The position numbers and the translations under genes were made by a program. Shown here piece after piece: positions 51,245 to 60,754 of a stretch of DNA of 64,000 nucleotides (the stretch's first letter is position 1; every line of letters starts with the position of its first letter). The stretch is from the NCBI RefSeq assembly GCF_000613885.1, contig NZ_BAJV01000003.1, forward strand, positions 180,281 to 244,280, in the 5' to 3' direction. The stretch is from Asaia prunellae JCM 25354. GTDB taxonomy: Bacteria > Pseudomonadota > Alphaproteobacteria > Acetobacterales > Acetobacteraceae. The notes beneath the pieces were generated by a model. That model searched no databases, was not told the origin of the DNA, and saw only the letters and a list, made by a program, of their open reading frames with translations.

Positions 51245-51629
51245 GACGAGATCTCCGTGGAAGCGAGGGCCTGTGCAGCAGCTTGTGCAGCAAGATGATC
51301 AATCTCCGGCTTGTCACTCGACAAACCGATGAACAGTGTTTCTCCGGTTCTGCCGGGCGATACGATTCCGCCTGCGAGAAAACAGTAACGTATGTCCCTG
51401 ATGGCCGCTGTAATCTGTGGCAGGTCGGAAAATGTCTGCGTGTCGCACTGGAAGGCGTGAGCAGTTACAGCCTTTGCGCGACTGAGCCCCTCGTTGCAGG
51501 GCAGGATTTCATGGCTCCTGAAAAACAGGATTTCCTGCCCCTGCTCATTGAGGATGCTGCAACAGAAACGATCCGTATAAACCTGATCGTGGCCATTGCC
51601 TTGTCGATCCGGCGATAAAGCGTTTGCAT
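51241..51629 (-). pseudogene. GlcG/HbpS-like protein, broken by one frameshift
   Basis: The first frame starts MQTLYRRIDKAMATIRFIRI then VSVA. The second frame resumes ILNEQGQEILFFRSHEILPC, LSRAKAVTAHAFQCDTQTFS, LAGGIVSPGRTGETLFIGLS and PEIDHLAAQAAAQALA. The latter is the GlcG/HbpS pattern (S-x-x-K-A-x-T-A, G-G-x-P/V, G-x-S, D-x-x-x-A-x-A-A). The break near 51557 is repaired by one G (GCAGGC). The joined protein has about 130 residues. HbpS proteins bind haem or cofactor-like molecules; others sit beside oxidoreductases, as here. Its role with the coupled SDR is unknown. Confidence 0.65.
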
Positions 51630-51831
51630 GATGAAGGTGCTCCCGTTTCGGGCGCCATGACTGGCTCTTCGATCCGGCAGTACGGATCGGCGGATTGCCT
51701 GTCATGTCGTCCTCTTGTGATGAGAACATCTTATCCATGAGGGCTGGAGCATATATCCGCTCTGATCCATATTTCCGGCTGAAAGCGCCGGTTATCGGCT
51801 TGTCTGCGCGGTAGAATGGAGCCTGGGATAC

Positions 51832-52773
51832 ATGGATCTTCTGGACAGGGTTCTGTCGTCGCTGAGAACTCAGGGCGAAGTCTGGGGGCGCATTACCCTG
51901 ACGGGTCGTTATGGTCTGGCTTTTCCGGAACAGCATGCCGTCTTTATCGCCGTGATGGAGGGGCGTTGCTGGATCAATCAGGATGATGACCAGGATAGTG
52001 CGCGGAGTGACGGGCAACTGACTGCCTTGAATGAAGGAGATTTTCTCTTCTTTCCTGCACCATCCCGGTTTCATCTGCGCAGCGATACCGAAATTACTTT
52101 TACGACACCACTGACAGCGCGTCAGCTTGCTCAATGGGAAGAGGAAAGAGCCATTGAATATTGCGAAAATACTGGAGAACGGGTTTCTCTGGTCGTTGGG
52201 TGCTTCACGCTGTTAACAGCCGAGGCTCCTTTGCTTTTTCGTGAGTTGCCGCCGATCCTGCATGTGCCCTCACATCAGGCAGACAGTCTGTCCTGTCAGG
52301 TCAGGGCCATGATGCGTGACGAGATTGCGCGTGATGAGGCCGGCGCGACAAGTACGGTGGACCGGCTTGCAGAAATACTGATGATACGTACGCTCAGGCG
52401 TGCCGCAAGCGATCATGTCCGGCTTGGTTTAGGCTGGCTCAGAGCCATGGCCGATCCCAGAATTCACAAGGCGCTCAGAATCATGCACGCTGATCTGTCT
52501 GTCGTGCATACTGTGGCCCAGATTGCCCGGGCAGTCGGTATGTCACGATCGGCTTTTGCCGATCATTTCAGAAAGCAGGTTGGTGCTACTCCGCTGGAAC
52601 ATCTGATGACCTGGCGCATGGCCTTTGCTGCGGATCTGCTTCGAACTGATCGGAAAATGAAGATAGAAGCTGTTGCCTCACAGATCGGCTATTTGTCGGA
52701 ACGTGCCTTTCGTGAGGCTTTTTCGAAAACCTATGGGTGCAGTCCTGACAAGTATCGCAAGGCAGGGCGATAA
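51832..52773 (+). CDS. AraC-family regulator with cupin-type sensor
   Basis: The protein has 313 residues. The N-terminal half has FPEQHAVFIAVMEGRCWI and EGDFLFFPAPSRFHL, the cupin sensor of the AraC subgroup found with SDR or oxidoreductase genes. The C-terminal half has two AraC helix-turn-helix motifs: VHTVAQIARAVGMSRSAFAD and then IEAVASQIGYLSERAFREAF, ending CSPDKYRKAG. It is divergent from the HbpS-like/SDR pair, which it probably controls (inference from arrangement). Confidence 0.92.
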   Translation: MDLLDRVLSSLRTQGEVWGRITLTGRYGLAFPEQHAVFIAVMEGRCWINQDDDQDSARSDGQLTALNEGDFLFFPAPSRFHLRSDTEITFTTPLTARQLAQWEEERAIEYCENTGERVSLVVGCFTLLTAEAPLLFRELPPILHVPSHQADSLSCQVRAMMRDEIARDEAGATSTVDRLAEILMIRTLRRAASDHVRLGLGWLRAMADPRIHKALRIMHADLSVVHTVAQIARAVGMSRSAFADHFRKQVGATPLEHLMTWRMAFAADLLRTDRKMKIEAVASQIGYLSERAFREAFSKTYGCSPDKYRKAGR

Positions 52774-52895
52774 AACGAGGTAAGTCTGTGATCCTGGCGC
52801 AATATAGTCGATGGTTTGCCGATGAGATCGGGACTGGGTCATGCCAGGGGCAGGGTTCGCGCGCAGAGTGCGACTGAAAAGGGAGGCTGATCGTC

Positions 52896-54338
52896 TTGTC
52901 ATTACGCCGTGAACTTACCCTCGAGCTGATCGGCGATCCGACACGACCGATTTTCCTTGATCTGGCGGAATCCCTTATACGTGAGATCCAGCGCGGACGC
53001 CTCAGGTCCGGACAGATCCTGCCGGGAACCCGGGCTCTTTCACGCACTCTTGGCCTGCATCGCAATACGGTCGATGCCGCCTATCACGAGTTGATCATGC
53101 AGGGTTGGCTGGTTGCCCATTCATCCCGCGGAACATTCGTGGCGGAAGATCTCCCGGACGTGATACGGGACGAAAGCAGATCTTTTCATTCCCCGATGCT
53201 CAATCCCCGACATGTAGCGCCTCCTTCTTGTCTCCTGACCATAACGGACGGGACACCGGACCCGCGCCTCATGCCGAGAGTGGAGCTGGCACGTGCCTTC
53301 AGAACAGTTCTGACCTCTCCACATTTCTTTTCCAGCAGCGGTTACGCCGATCCAAACGGTGCAACCATGCTGCGAGCAGCGCTTGCAGAAGAATTCCTGA
53401 ATGCAAGAGGCCTCTCGGTTTCAGCGGATGACATTCTCATCACGCATGGCAGTCAGATGGGCCTGTTTCTGGCTGCATCAGCTGTGCTTTCTCCCGGTGA
53501 CGGGATTGCGGTCGAGAATCCCGGTTATCCGTTCGCCTGGGCGAGCTTCCGTTCCGGGGGAGCCCGCATCATAGGCATTCCGGTGGATGAAGAAGGGCTT
53601 GATGTCGATCATCTGGCGCATGAGGTGCGGCAGGATCCCGGTATAAGGGCAGTCTATGTTACGCCCCATCACCAGTATCCCACTACCGTCACGCTCGGGG
53701 CCGGACGGCGTCTCAAACTGCTCGAACTGGCACGAAAGCACGATCTTCTGATCATTGAAGACGATTATGATCATGACTATCGTTTTGATAGTGCACCGGT
53801 TTTGCCACTTGCAGCCAGAGCTGGCTCCGACCAGAGGCTGATCCATATCGGGTCACTCTCCAAACTGACGATACCGGCCTTGCGGCTGGGTTATGTCATT
53901 GCGCCTCCGGATATTCTGAGTCGTATGACGGAGTTGCGCAAAGCAATCGATCGCCAGGGCGATGTGCCTCTGGAACAGGCTATGGCGCTGATGATCCGTA
54001 ATGGTGTCCTTGGGCGCCATGCCCGCAAGGCAAGACGTATCTATGCCGAGCGGCGCGATTTTCTGCTGGAGGAGATCGGCAGCAGACTTGGAGATATAGT
54101 GACATTTACTGTCCCTGCGGGAGGGTTGGCAGTCTGGATGAGAACAGATACGCGTATAGATGCGGTTGCCTGGGCGGCAGCTGCAAGAGAAGCCGGCCTG
54201 CAGATAGAAACCGGCGATCGTTTCTTTATCGAATCCGGCGGTGATCCTAACTGTTTCAGATTCGGCTATGCGCATCTTGATATGCGCGAAATATCCAGAG
54301 CTGTGAGTATAATGGATAAGTCGAAACCATCGCATTAA
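52896..54338 (+). CDS. PdxR/MocR-type regulator (GntR HTH fused to aminotransferase domain)
   Basis: The protein has 480 residues. An N-terminal GntR winged helix (LIREIQRGRLRSGQILPGTR, LSRTLGLHRNTVDAAYHELI) is joined to a fold-type I aminotransferase-like domain. YADPNGATMLRAAL, YVTPHHQYPTTVTL, IIEDDYDHDYRFD and the PLP-lysine region SLSKLTIPALRLGY are visible. MocR regulators sense PLP or amino-acid derivatives. It uses a TTG start at 52896 with GGGAGG 9 bases upstream. No pdxST genes lie beside it, so the target is not clear; the next gene on the same strand is a DapA-like aldolase. Confidence 0.92.
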   Translation: MSLRRELTLELIGDPTRPIFLDLAESLIREIQRGRLRSGQILPGTRALSRTLGLHRNTVDAAYHELIMQGWLVAHSSRGTFVAEDLPDVIRDESRSFHSPMLNPRHVAPPSCLLTITDGTPDPRLMPRVELARAFRTVLTSPHFFSSSGYADPNGATMLRAALAEEFLNARGLSVSADDILITHGSQMGLFLAASAVLSPGDGIAVENPGYPFAWASFRSGGARIIGIPVDEEGLDVDHLAHEVRQDPGIRAVYVTPHHQYPTTVTLGAGRRLKLLELARKHDLLIIEDDYDHDYRFDSAPVLPLAARAGSDQRLIHIGSLSKLTIPALRLGYVIAPPDILSRMTELRKAIDRQGDVPLEQAMALMIRNGVLGRHARKARRIYAERRDFLLEEIGSRLGDIVTFTVPAGGLAVWMRTDTRIDAVAWAAAAREAGLQIETGDRFFIESGGDPNCFRFGYAHLDMREISRAVSIMDKSKPSH

Positions 54339-54518
54339 TGCAATAATCTATTTTTACAGAATTCTGATTACAGCAGCTGTCATCTTTTCTAAATGCAAGA
54401 GGCTGCGCGGATGATTGTTCAAAACCGGCCTAGTCATTTTCTCGAAACCGGATCTTTTTCAGGTCCGGTCTCTGTGATGCATTGCTCACGACTGAGATGG
54501 CAGAAGATATAGGGTATC

Positions 54519-55415
54519 ATGAAGTTTTCCGGCGTGAGCGCATTTCCAATAACTCCCATGAACGAAAAAGGCGTCGATCAGCCCGGTTTTGAACGTCTGA
54601 TCAGGCGCCTTGTCGATGCAGGCGTCGATTCTATCGGCGTCGAGGGATCGACGGGGAATTATCCCTATCTGACATTTCACGAGCGCTTGGAAATTGCCCG
54701 TGTCGCTGTGAGTTGTGCGCAGGAAACGCCAGTCATTGCCAGCATCGGTGCCTTTCGCACGCGCGATGTCCTGACTCTGGCCGAACATCTGCAGACCATC
54801 GGCATCAGTGCCTTGCTTCTGCCGATCGTCTCCTATCACTGTCTTCGGGAAGAGGAGGTTTTTTCGCTCTTCAGATCGGTTAGTCAAAACGTTTCGGTTC
54901 CGGTCATTATCTATGATTCGCCTGTGATCAGTCGTTTTGCGTTTTCCGACATGCTTTATGCCAGGATTTGCGCTCTGCCTCATATCGGTTCGATCAAGGT
55001 CCCAAGCGGATGGCCCAACCGGAAAGAAGCCGCGCAGCGTATTGCACGTCTGGCACAGACACTGCCCTCGACTACGATAATTGGCGCGAGCGGCGACGAT
55101 ACCCTGTCCGAAGGTGTCAGGGCGGGTGCGAAAATATGGTACTCTGAATGGGGAGGGCTATTTCCGCAAAAAGCCAAGGGGCTGATGCAGGCGGCCCTTA
55201 CCGGCGATGATGCACAGCTTTCACGTCTTTCAGAGCAGTTCAGAAGCTTCTGGGATATCTCCTGCCGATATGGCGGCAGTATCCGCCCGATTTCTGCGGC
55301 AGCGTCCATTCTCGGTCTCACCGACCGAGACAATCTGCCCCTCCCTCTGCACGGGGTGAGCGATGAGGACCGGGCATTACTCGAGCAGGCAATTACCCGT
55401 CACAGCATGAACTAA
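54519..55415 (+). CDS. DapA/NanA-family lyase (dihydrodipicolinate-synthase-like)
   Basis: The protein has 298 residues. It is a TIM barrel with GVEGSTGNYPYLTFHERLEI, VIIYDSP (active-site tyrosine) and GSIKVPSG (Schiff-base lysine), and GDDTLSEGVRAGA. The usual DapA glycine-threonine-thr signature GTTGE is changed to GSTGN, so it is probably a sugar-acid or keto-acid aldolase/dehydratase rather than lysine-pathway DapA. It lies 180 bases after the MocR-type gene on the same strand and 35 bases before the amidotransferase gene. Confidence 0.88.
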   Translation: MKFSGVSAFPITPMNEKGVDQPGFERLIRRLVDAGVDSIGVEGSTGNYPYLTFHERLEIARVAVSCAQETPVIASIGAFRTRDVLTLAEHLQTIGISALLLPIVSYHCLREEEVFSLFRSVSQNVSVPVIIYDSPVISRFAFSDMLYARICALPHIGSIKVPSGWPNRKEAAQRIARLAQTLPSTTIIGASGDDTLSEGVRAGAKIWYSEWGGLFPQKAKGLMQAALTGDDAQLSRLSEQFRSFWDISCRYGGSIRPISAAASILGLTDRDNLPLPLHGVSDEDRALLEQAITRHSMN

Positions 55416-55450
55416 GCGCCCTTTTTCCTGACGACACCACAGGTCTCTCG

Positions 55451-56218
55451 ATGAGGAAAACGATATTGAAGATACATTTCATCGTTCATGAGTCGTTCGA
55501 AGGCCCTGGAGCGCTGATCTCCTGGGCGCTTCAGCATGGCCACGAGACAGCGATATCCCGTCTCCATGAGAATGAACCATTGCCTTCGTCCCTTGAGGGG
55601 ATCGATATGCTGATCGTGATGGGCGGTCCACAATCCCCGTCAACCACGCAAGAAGAATGTCCTCATTTCGACTCTGTTGCAGAGCAGACACTGATCCGTG
55701 ATGCGATCACGGCAGGAAAAGCGGTAATCGGGATCTGTCTGGGCGCACAGCTGATCGGTGCCGCACTGGGGGCGCCTCACGAACGCAGTCCGGAGCCCGA
55801 GATTGGCAAATATCCGATTACCCTGACCGAAGCAGGTCGCGAGAGTGTCCTGTTTGGCGCGTTCGAACCTGTTCTCGATGTCGGACACTGGCATAACGAC
55901 ATGCCCGGCCTGACACCCCGGGCGATAGTCATGGCCACCAGCAAGGGCTGCCCGCGGCAGATCGTCCAGTATGCGCCCCTCGTCTTCGGCTTTCAGTGTC
56001 ATCTGGAATTTACCCCTGAGCTGATCGAGCAACTCATTGCCGCGTCGCAAGCAGAACTGTATGCGCTGGCTGACCGGCCATTCGTGCAGAAGCCCGCAAT
56101 ACTGCGAAGTCACGACTACAAGAGCATGAATGCCCGGATTTTCTCTTTTCTGGATCGTCTTGTCGTGCAGATCCCGCCCGGGAAATTCCGAGAGCACACA
56201 GAAAGACTGGACCGTTAA
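55451..56218 (+). CDS. Class I glutamine amidotransferase domain protein (stand-alone)
   Basis: The protein has 255 residues. MLIVMGGPQSP, IGICLGAQLIGAALGA (nucleophile Cys) and GFQCHLEFTPELIEQ (His and Glu of the triad) are the class I GATase set. It is a free-standing GMP-synthase-like amidotransferase, a family that often hydrolyses gamma-glutamyl amines in amine catabolism. No synthetase partner is fused or adjacent. The start could also be a few codons downstream (TTG 55469). Confidence 0.88.
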   Translation: MRKTILKIHFIVHESFEGPGALISWALQHGHETAISRLHENEPLPSSLEGIDMLIVMGGPQSPSTTQEECPHFDSVAEQTLIRDAITAGKAVIGICLGAQLIGAALGAPHERSPEPEIGKYPITLTEAGRESVLFGAFEPVLDVGHWHNDMPGLTPRAIVMATSKGCPRQIVQYAPLVFGFQCHLEFTPELIEQLIAASQAELYALADRPFVQKPAILRSHDYKSMNARIFSFLDRLVVQIPPGKFREHTERLDR

Positions 56219-56282
56219 TTCATGTCCTTCTGGCTTAAGCGCAAATTATGACCGATCGGAACGAGCAGAGGGGAGTAACGTC

Positions 56283-57479
56283 ATGAGCACCACATCAGAC
56301 CTGATGGAGACAGACCATCCCGCCAAGGCGTCTCCATGGCTTTTTCTGATCATCGGGCTCGGTGCCTTTGCGATCGGTACGGCCGAATTTGCAGCAATGA
56401 GCCTCGTTCCTCTCATCGCACATCGTTTTGCATTGAGCGACCCGCAGGCGGGATGGTCTGTCGTGTTCTATGCCCTTGGTGTCTGTATAGGCGCGCCCCT
56501 CATTGCCCTTGTCAGCGCTGGTCGGCCACATCGTTCGACCCTGATTGCCACGATGCTGTTTTATACGATCGGCAATACATTGAGCGCGTTGGCACCCGGC
56601 GCGACCAGTCTTTTTCTGTTCCGTTTTCTGACCGGGCTTCCTCATGGAGCCTATTTCAGCACTGCCAGCCTGGTAGCCGCCTCTCTGGTCGCTCCGGAAA
56701 AGCGGGCCTCAGCTGTAGGGCGTGTTTTTCTTGGCCTGACAAGCGCAACGATCGCAGGGGTGCCGCTGGCCAATATGCTGGCCCAGATATTCGGATGGCG
56801 CGTTGCCTTCGGCCTGATCGCGGTTCTTTCCTGTCTGACCACATGGCTGCTCTGGCGATTTATTCCGCAGAGTTCCGATATCGAGCAGACCAGTCTGCGA
56901 CAGGAGATGCGCGCGCTGCGAAACAGACGCGTCTGCCTGATCCTGGCGATTGGCGGTATCGGTTTTGGGAGCCTGTTTTGCGTTTATACCTATCTCGCAT
57001 CGATCATGATCGTGGTTACCCATGCAAATCCGGCATTCATTCCCTTGATGCTGGCTGTTTTTGGCCTTGGTCTGACCATTGGCACGTCTATCTGTTCTCA
57101 CCTTGCAGACAGGAAAATGATACCCACGCTTGGCGGCGTTCTGATACTTGGTGCCGTATCGACTTCTCTTTTCCCATTTTCCACACGATCCCTGATCACG
57201 CTTGGATCTGATATCTTTCTCATCGGTGCAAGCGGAGGGCTTTCTGCTGTTGTCTCAGCCCATCTCCTTTCCATTGCGAAAGAAGGAAAAAACCTTGCTG
57301 TCGCCTTGAGCCATAGCGCGTTCAATATTGCCAATGCCCTGGGGCCATGGCTGGGCGGCCTGGCAATCACCGCAGGACTGGGCTGGACATCCGTTGGCTG
57401 GGTAGGCTGTGCTTTGTCCTTGACAGCCTTCAGCCTTTTTCTTGTCGAACTACTGCAATACAACCGTTCAGGCTCATGA
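56283..57479 (+). CDS. MFS transporter, DHA1/AraJ-like efflux family
   Basis: About 398 residues and 12 hydrophobic helices. It has the DHA1 motif FAIGTAEFAAMSLVPLIA at the start, ALGVCIGAPLIALVSAG, FRFLTGLPHGAYFSTASLVA and HSAFNIANALGPWLGG, which match AraJ/YdhP-type efflux transporters. GGGGAG precedes ATG 56283; the longer reading from 56130 overlaps the previous gene and is not conserved. It probably exports sugars or drugs; the substrate is unknown. It is 64 bases from the amidotransferase gene and may be co-transcribed. Confidence 0.92.
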   Translation: MSTTSDLMETDHPAKASPWLFLIIGLGAFAIGTAEFAAMSLVPLIAHRFALSDPQAGWSVVFYALGVCIGAPLIALVSAGRPHRSTLIATMLFYTIGNTLSALAPGATSLFLFRFLTGLPHGAYFSTASLVAASLVAPEKRASAVGRVFLGLTSATIAGVPLANMLAQIFGWRVAFGLIAVLSCLTTWLLWRFIPQSSDIEQTSLRQEMRALRNRRVCLILAIGGIGFGSLFCVYTYLASIMIVVTHANPAFIPLMLAVFGLGLTIGTSICSHLADRKMIPTLGGVLILGAVSTSLFPFSTRSLITLGSDIFLIGASGGLSAVVSAHLLSIAKEGKNLAVALSHSAFNIANALGPWLGGLAITAGLGWTSVGWVGCALSLTAFSLFLVELLQYNRSGS

Positions 57480-57688
57480 CGAGATCAAAGTCGTGAAACG
57501 ATTTGGTCCGGGCCAGTGAGGAGACGCCAGTGAGCTGCTCAGGAAGCGTTTCCTCGACAAGATAGAAGCCTAGTGAAAATCGGAGAATGTAGCCATCGGC
57601 AGCTTATGCAGAGGCCGTCCTGTCATCATGATCTCCCATGCCAGAAAGAATGGACAGCATCTCCGGATCTCAATTCATGGAATGGATT

Positions 57689-59125
57689 TCAGGGCAGGGT
57701 AGAGTGCACGGTAACGGGCATAAGCCTGACGATAGGGCCGCTCAGTCGATCATCAGGCATGATTGAGGCGACACGTTCCGGTGGCAGGCAGACAGCACTG
57801 ACGTCTTCGCCAGTGACGGCGATACGCGCCAGACGAGCCGCCCCAAAAGCGCCGCCCTGTTCTCCATTGGCCAGACGATGAAGGGTGATACCCAATACAT
57901 TAGCGAGAATTGATGTCCAGAGCGGGCTGCGTGACCCACCGCCAATCACATCAGCCTCGGTAATGACTGTGCCTGATTCGGCCAGGCCTTCCAGCGCATC
58001 GCGAAAAGAAAAGGCGACCCCTTCGAGCACAGCCTGTGTCATCTGGCTCTGGTGGTGTCCTGGGACAGGCCGACAAACCCGCCGCGAATGGTGCCGTCAT
58101 TATGCGGGGTGCGCTCGCCTGAGAGATAGGGGGCGAAAAGAACGGGAGATGGGCCTTTCGGAGTCTCAGGCAGTTCGGCAAGCAGGGTTTTCTCATCCAT
58201 ACCGGTCACCCGTGACCACCAGGCGAGAGACGCAGCGGCAGAGAGGGTGACACCCATCTGATGCCACTGGTTGGGAACAGCATGACAGAAGGAATGAATG
58301 GCGTGGTTGCCACCGGGATGGAAGGAATCAGTCGTTACCCATACGACACCTGACGTGCCAAGAGAGAGAAAGGCATCGCCTGTATGAATGGCACCAAGGC
58401 CAACGGCCCCGGCAGCGTTATCGCCTGCGCCACCGGCAAAGACAGGCGCCTCTTTCATGCCCCATCGTGTTGTCAGATCGGTACTGAGTCTGCCGGCTGC
58501 ATCTGTTCCCTCACAAAGAGCAGGCATGGCAGCCAGGCGGAGATTTGAGGCCTCCAGAGCGGCATCCGACCAGAGCCGACGCCCTGTATCGAGCCAGAGA
58601 GACCCTGAAGCATCCGACATATCCTCGATCAGCGAGCCAGTCATGCGAAAGCGCAGCCAGGCTTTCGGAAGGACGACATGCGTGACTTTGGCGAAAACCT
58701 CAGGTTCGTGCCGGGCGACCCACATGACTTTAGGCGCGGTAAAGCCTGGCATGGCAATATTGCCCGTAATCTGGCGACAGAGCGGAAAGCGATGCTCGAA
58801 AAGCGAGCATTCCGATTCTGCCGTGTGTCGTTCCAGAGCAGGCAAGGGCGTAGCACGGTACCGTTTTCATCAAGCAGAACGGCACCATGTTGCTGTCCCG
58901 AGAGGCCGATGCCGCGCACTGAGGCGAGTGCCTCGGGGTGGCTTTGGTGCAGGGCATCAAGTGCACGAAGGGTTGCATCGTACCAGTCATCCGGGTCCTG
59001 CTCGCTCCATCCCGGATAAGGCGGCTCACCCCCAGTTTTTCTGTATGGGCAGCAATCACGTTCTGGTTCTGGTCAACCAGAACCGCTTTGATGCCCGAAG
59101 TGCCGAGATCAATGCCGAGATACAT
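57689..59125 (-). pseudogene. xylB: Xylulokinase, broken by three frameshifts
   Basis: From 59125 the start is MYLGIDLGTSGIKAVLVDQN. After the first break (59020) another frame gives GIGLSGQQHGAVLL and RPCLLWNDTR. After the second (58821) comes ITGNIAMPGFTAPKVMWVAR, GAGDNAAGAVG and HSFCHAVPNQWHQMGV. After the third (58045) comes MTQAVLEGVAFSFRDALEGL with GGGSRSPLWTSILANVLG. This is the whole FGGY-type xylulokinase of about 478 residues, which phosphorylates D-xylulose. All three breaks are repaired by one extra G or C in an existing run. It is convergent with the MFS gene. Confidence 0.88.
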
Positions 59126-59451
59126 GGAGGCAGGTCTTTCATTATGGCTGCGTCTTGTGCGGCCGGGTATGACGTCAGGAGGTGTTCCCGGCCCGAGAAC
59201 GGTGGAGATCCGTCATTTGAGGGGCTTGCACCAGCAATGAAAGACCCTGGCTCCAGAGAAAGTCGCGTCACAATCGGGTGAAATATTGCATGGCTCAGAG
59301 AGCTATCCCGCACAAACCCTGACAAATAGCCCTTATGGTCCCTATTTTAGGGTTCAGACCGTGCTGCGGCTGGAGTAGGCATGGGGTTTGTTCCTGTCTA
59401 TGGTCGCGTGACATGGTGCGCGACAGAAGTTCTTAACGGGCAAAGGGAGAG
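59126..59451. other. Intergenic region between xylB and sucB
   Basis: About 325 bases between two divergent genes, so it should hold both promoters. I see no supported ORF, no repeat array and no strong hairpin. Notably, it does not contain sucA (the E1 subunit gene that usually precedes sucB). Confidence 0.5.
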
Positions 59452-60738
59452 ATGATGTCGGTCGAGATTAGGGTTCCGGTTCTCGGTGAAAGTGTCACCT
59501 CGGCGACGATCACCCGCTGGCTCAAGCAACCCGGGCAGGCAGTGGCAGCAGATGAGCCTGTTGTCGAGCTGGAAACCGACAAGATCAGCGTGGAAGTGCC
59601 TGCACCGCAAGCCGGTATTCTAGGCAATGAGCTTGTAGCAGTCGGGGCTGAAGTGGCCGTGGGTAGTGTGCTTGGCACACTGGACCCCAACGGTACGGCG
59701 CGGACAGAGGCGGAACCAGCCAAGCTGATACACCCAAAGTACCTTCAGCTTCTTCAGCGCCGTCACAGTCGGCTGCGACGGCGCGCGAGCCCATGCCTGC
59801 AGCCTCGCGTCTGATGACAGAAGAACGCATCGATCCCGGAGCTATTGCTCAGGGGAGCGGTCTTGATGGGCGTATTACAAAGGGAGATGTCATCGCTCAG
59901 CTGGATCAGCCCCGTGCTGTTGCCTCTTCTGCGTCAGCGGCTGCCGTGCAGCCGGCGTCGCAGCTTGGGCATGAGGGGCCTGCTTCCTCACCGGCCGTCG
60001 CCACCGCGCTTGCCACCTTGCTGGGCAAGAACGAGCAGGATGCCCGCGAGCAGCGTATTCCGATGACACGTTTGCGCCAGACTATCGCGCGTCGTCTGAA
60101 GGATGCCCAGAATACGGCTGCGATCCTGACTACTTTCAACGAAGTGGATATGAGCGCAGCCAAAGCCCTGCGCGCGGAATATCGCGAGGTATTCGAAAAG
60201 AAACATGGCGTGAAGCTCGGCTTCATGTCGATATTTGCTCGTGCCTGTATTAGGGCCTTGCAGGAATTTCCTGCCATCAATGCCACGATTGATGGCGATG
60301 ACATTCTCTATCGTCGTTTTGTCAATCTGGCATTGCCGTAGGTAGTGAACGCGGTCTTGTTGTGCCGGTACTGCATGATGCCGACCAGATGAGCTTTGCC
60401 GAGCTGGAACGTCACATCAGCGATTACGGTGCTCGTGCCCGTGCGGGTACACTCAAACTCGATGAATTGTCGCGTGGTACCTTCTCGATCACCAATGGCG
60501 GTGTGTTTGGTTCACTCCTCTCCACCCCGATCCTGAATCCGCCGCAATCAGCTATTCTGGCATGCATGCCATTCAGGATCGTCCGGTTGCCGTCGATGGT
60601 CAGGTTGTGATCCGACCGATGATGTATGTGGCGCTTTCCTACGATCATCGCATGGTCGATGGCCGGGAGGCCGTGAGCTTCCTGGTGAGGGTCAAGCAAT
60701 ATGTTGAAGACCCGCGTCGTCTGCTGCTTGATGTCTGA
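59452..60738 (+). pseudogene. sucB: 2-oxoglutarate dehydrogenase E2 (dihydrolipoyl succinyltransferase), three frameshifts
   Basis: The lipoyl domain (VPVLGESVTSATITRWLKQP with lipoyl-lysine motif ELETDKISVEVPAP) comes first. After the break at 59724 follows the E3-binding domain (IDPGAIAQGSGLDGRITKGD) and the start of the catalytic domain (IPMTRLRQTIARRLKDAQNT). After 60330 comes [20 protein letters not shown], and after 60560 the catalytic [15 protein letters not shown] to the stop at 60738. The joined protein of about 430 residues is complete SucB. Each break is a missing G in a GG or GGG run (AAGGCT, CTGGGC, CTGGGC). The gene is normally essential for aerobic TCA function, so a sequence error is likely. 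Confidence 0.93.
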
Positions 60739-60754
60739 TACGAAGGAGACCGCC

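Noticed and set aside
51630..52134. Long minus-strand reading frame upstream of the HbpS-like gene
   Set aside because: It overlaps the AraC gene on the opposite strand, has no recognisable domain, and the real start fits 51629 in another frame.
57689..59125. xylB as a truly decayed pseudogene
   Set aside because: All three breaks are single missing G/C bases in runs and no residues are otherwise degraded, so decay is not the best reading.
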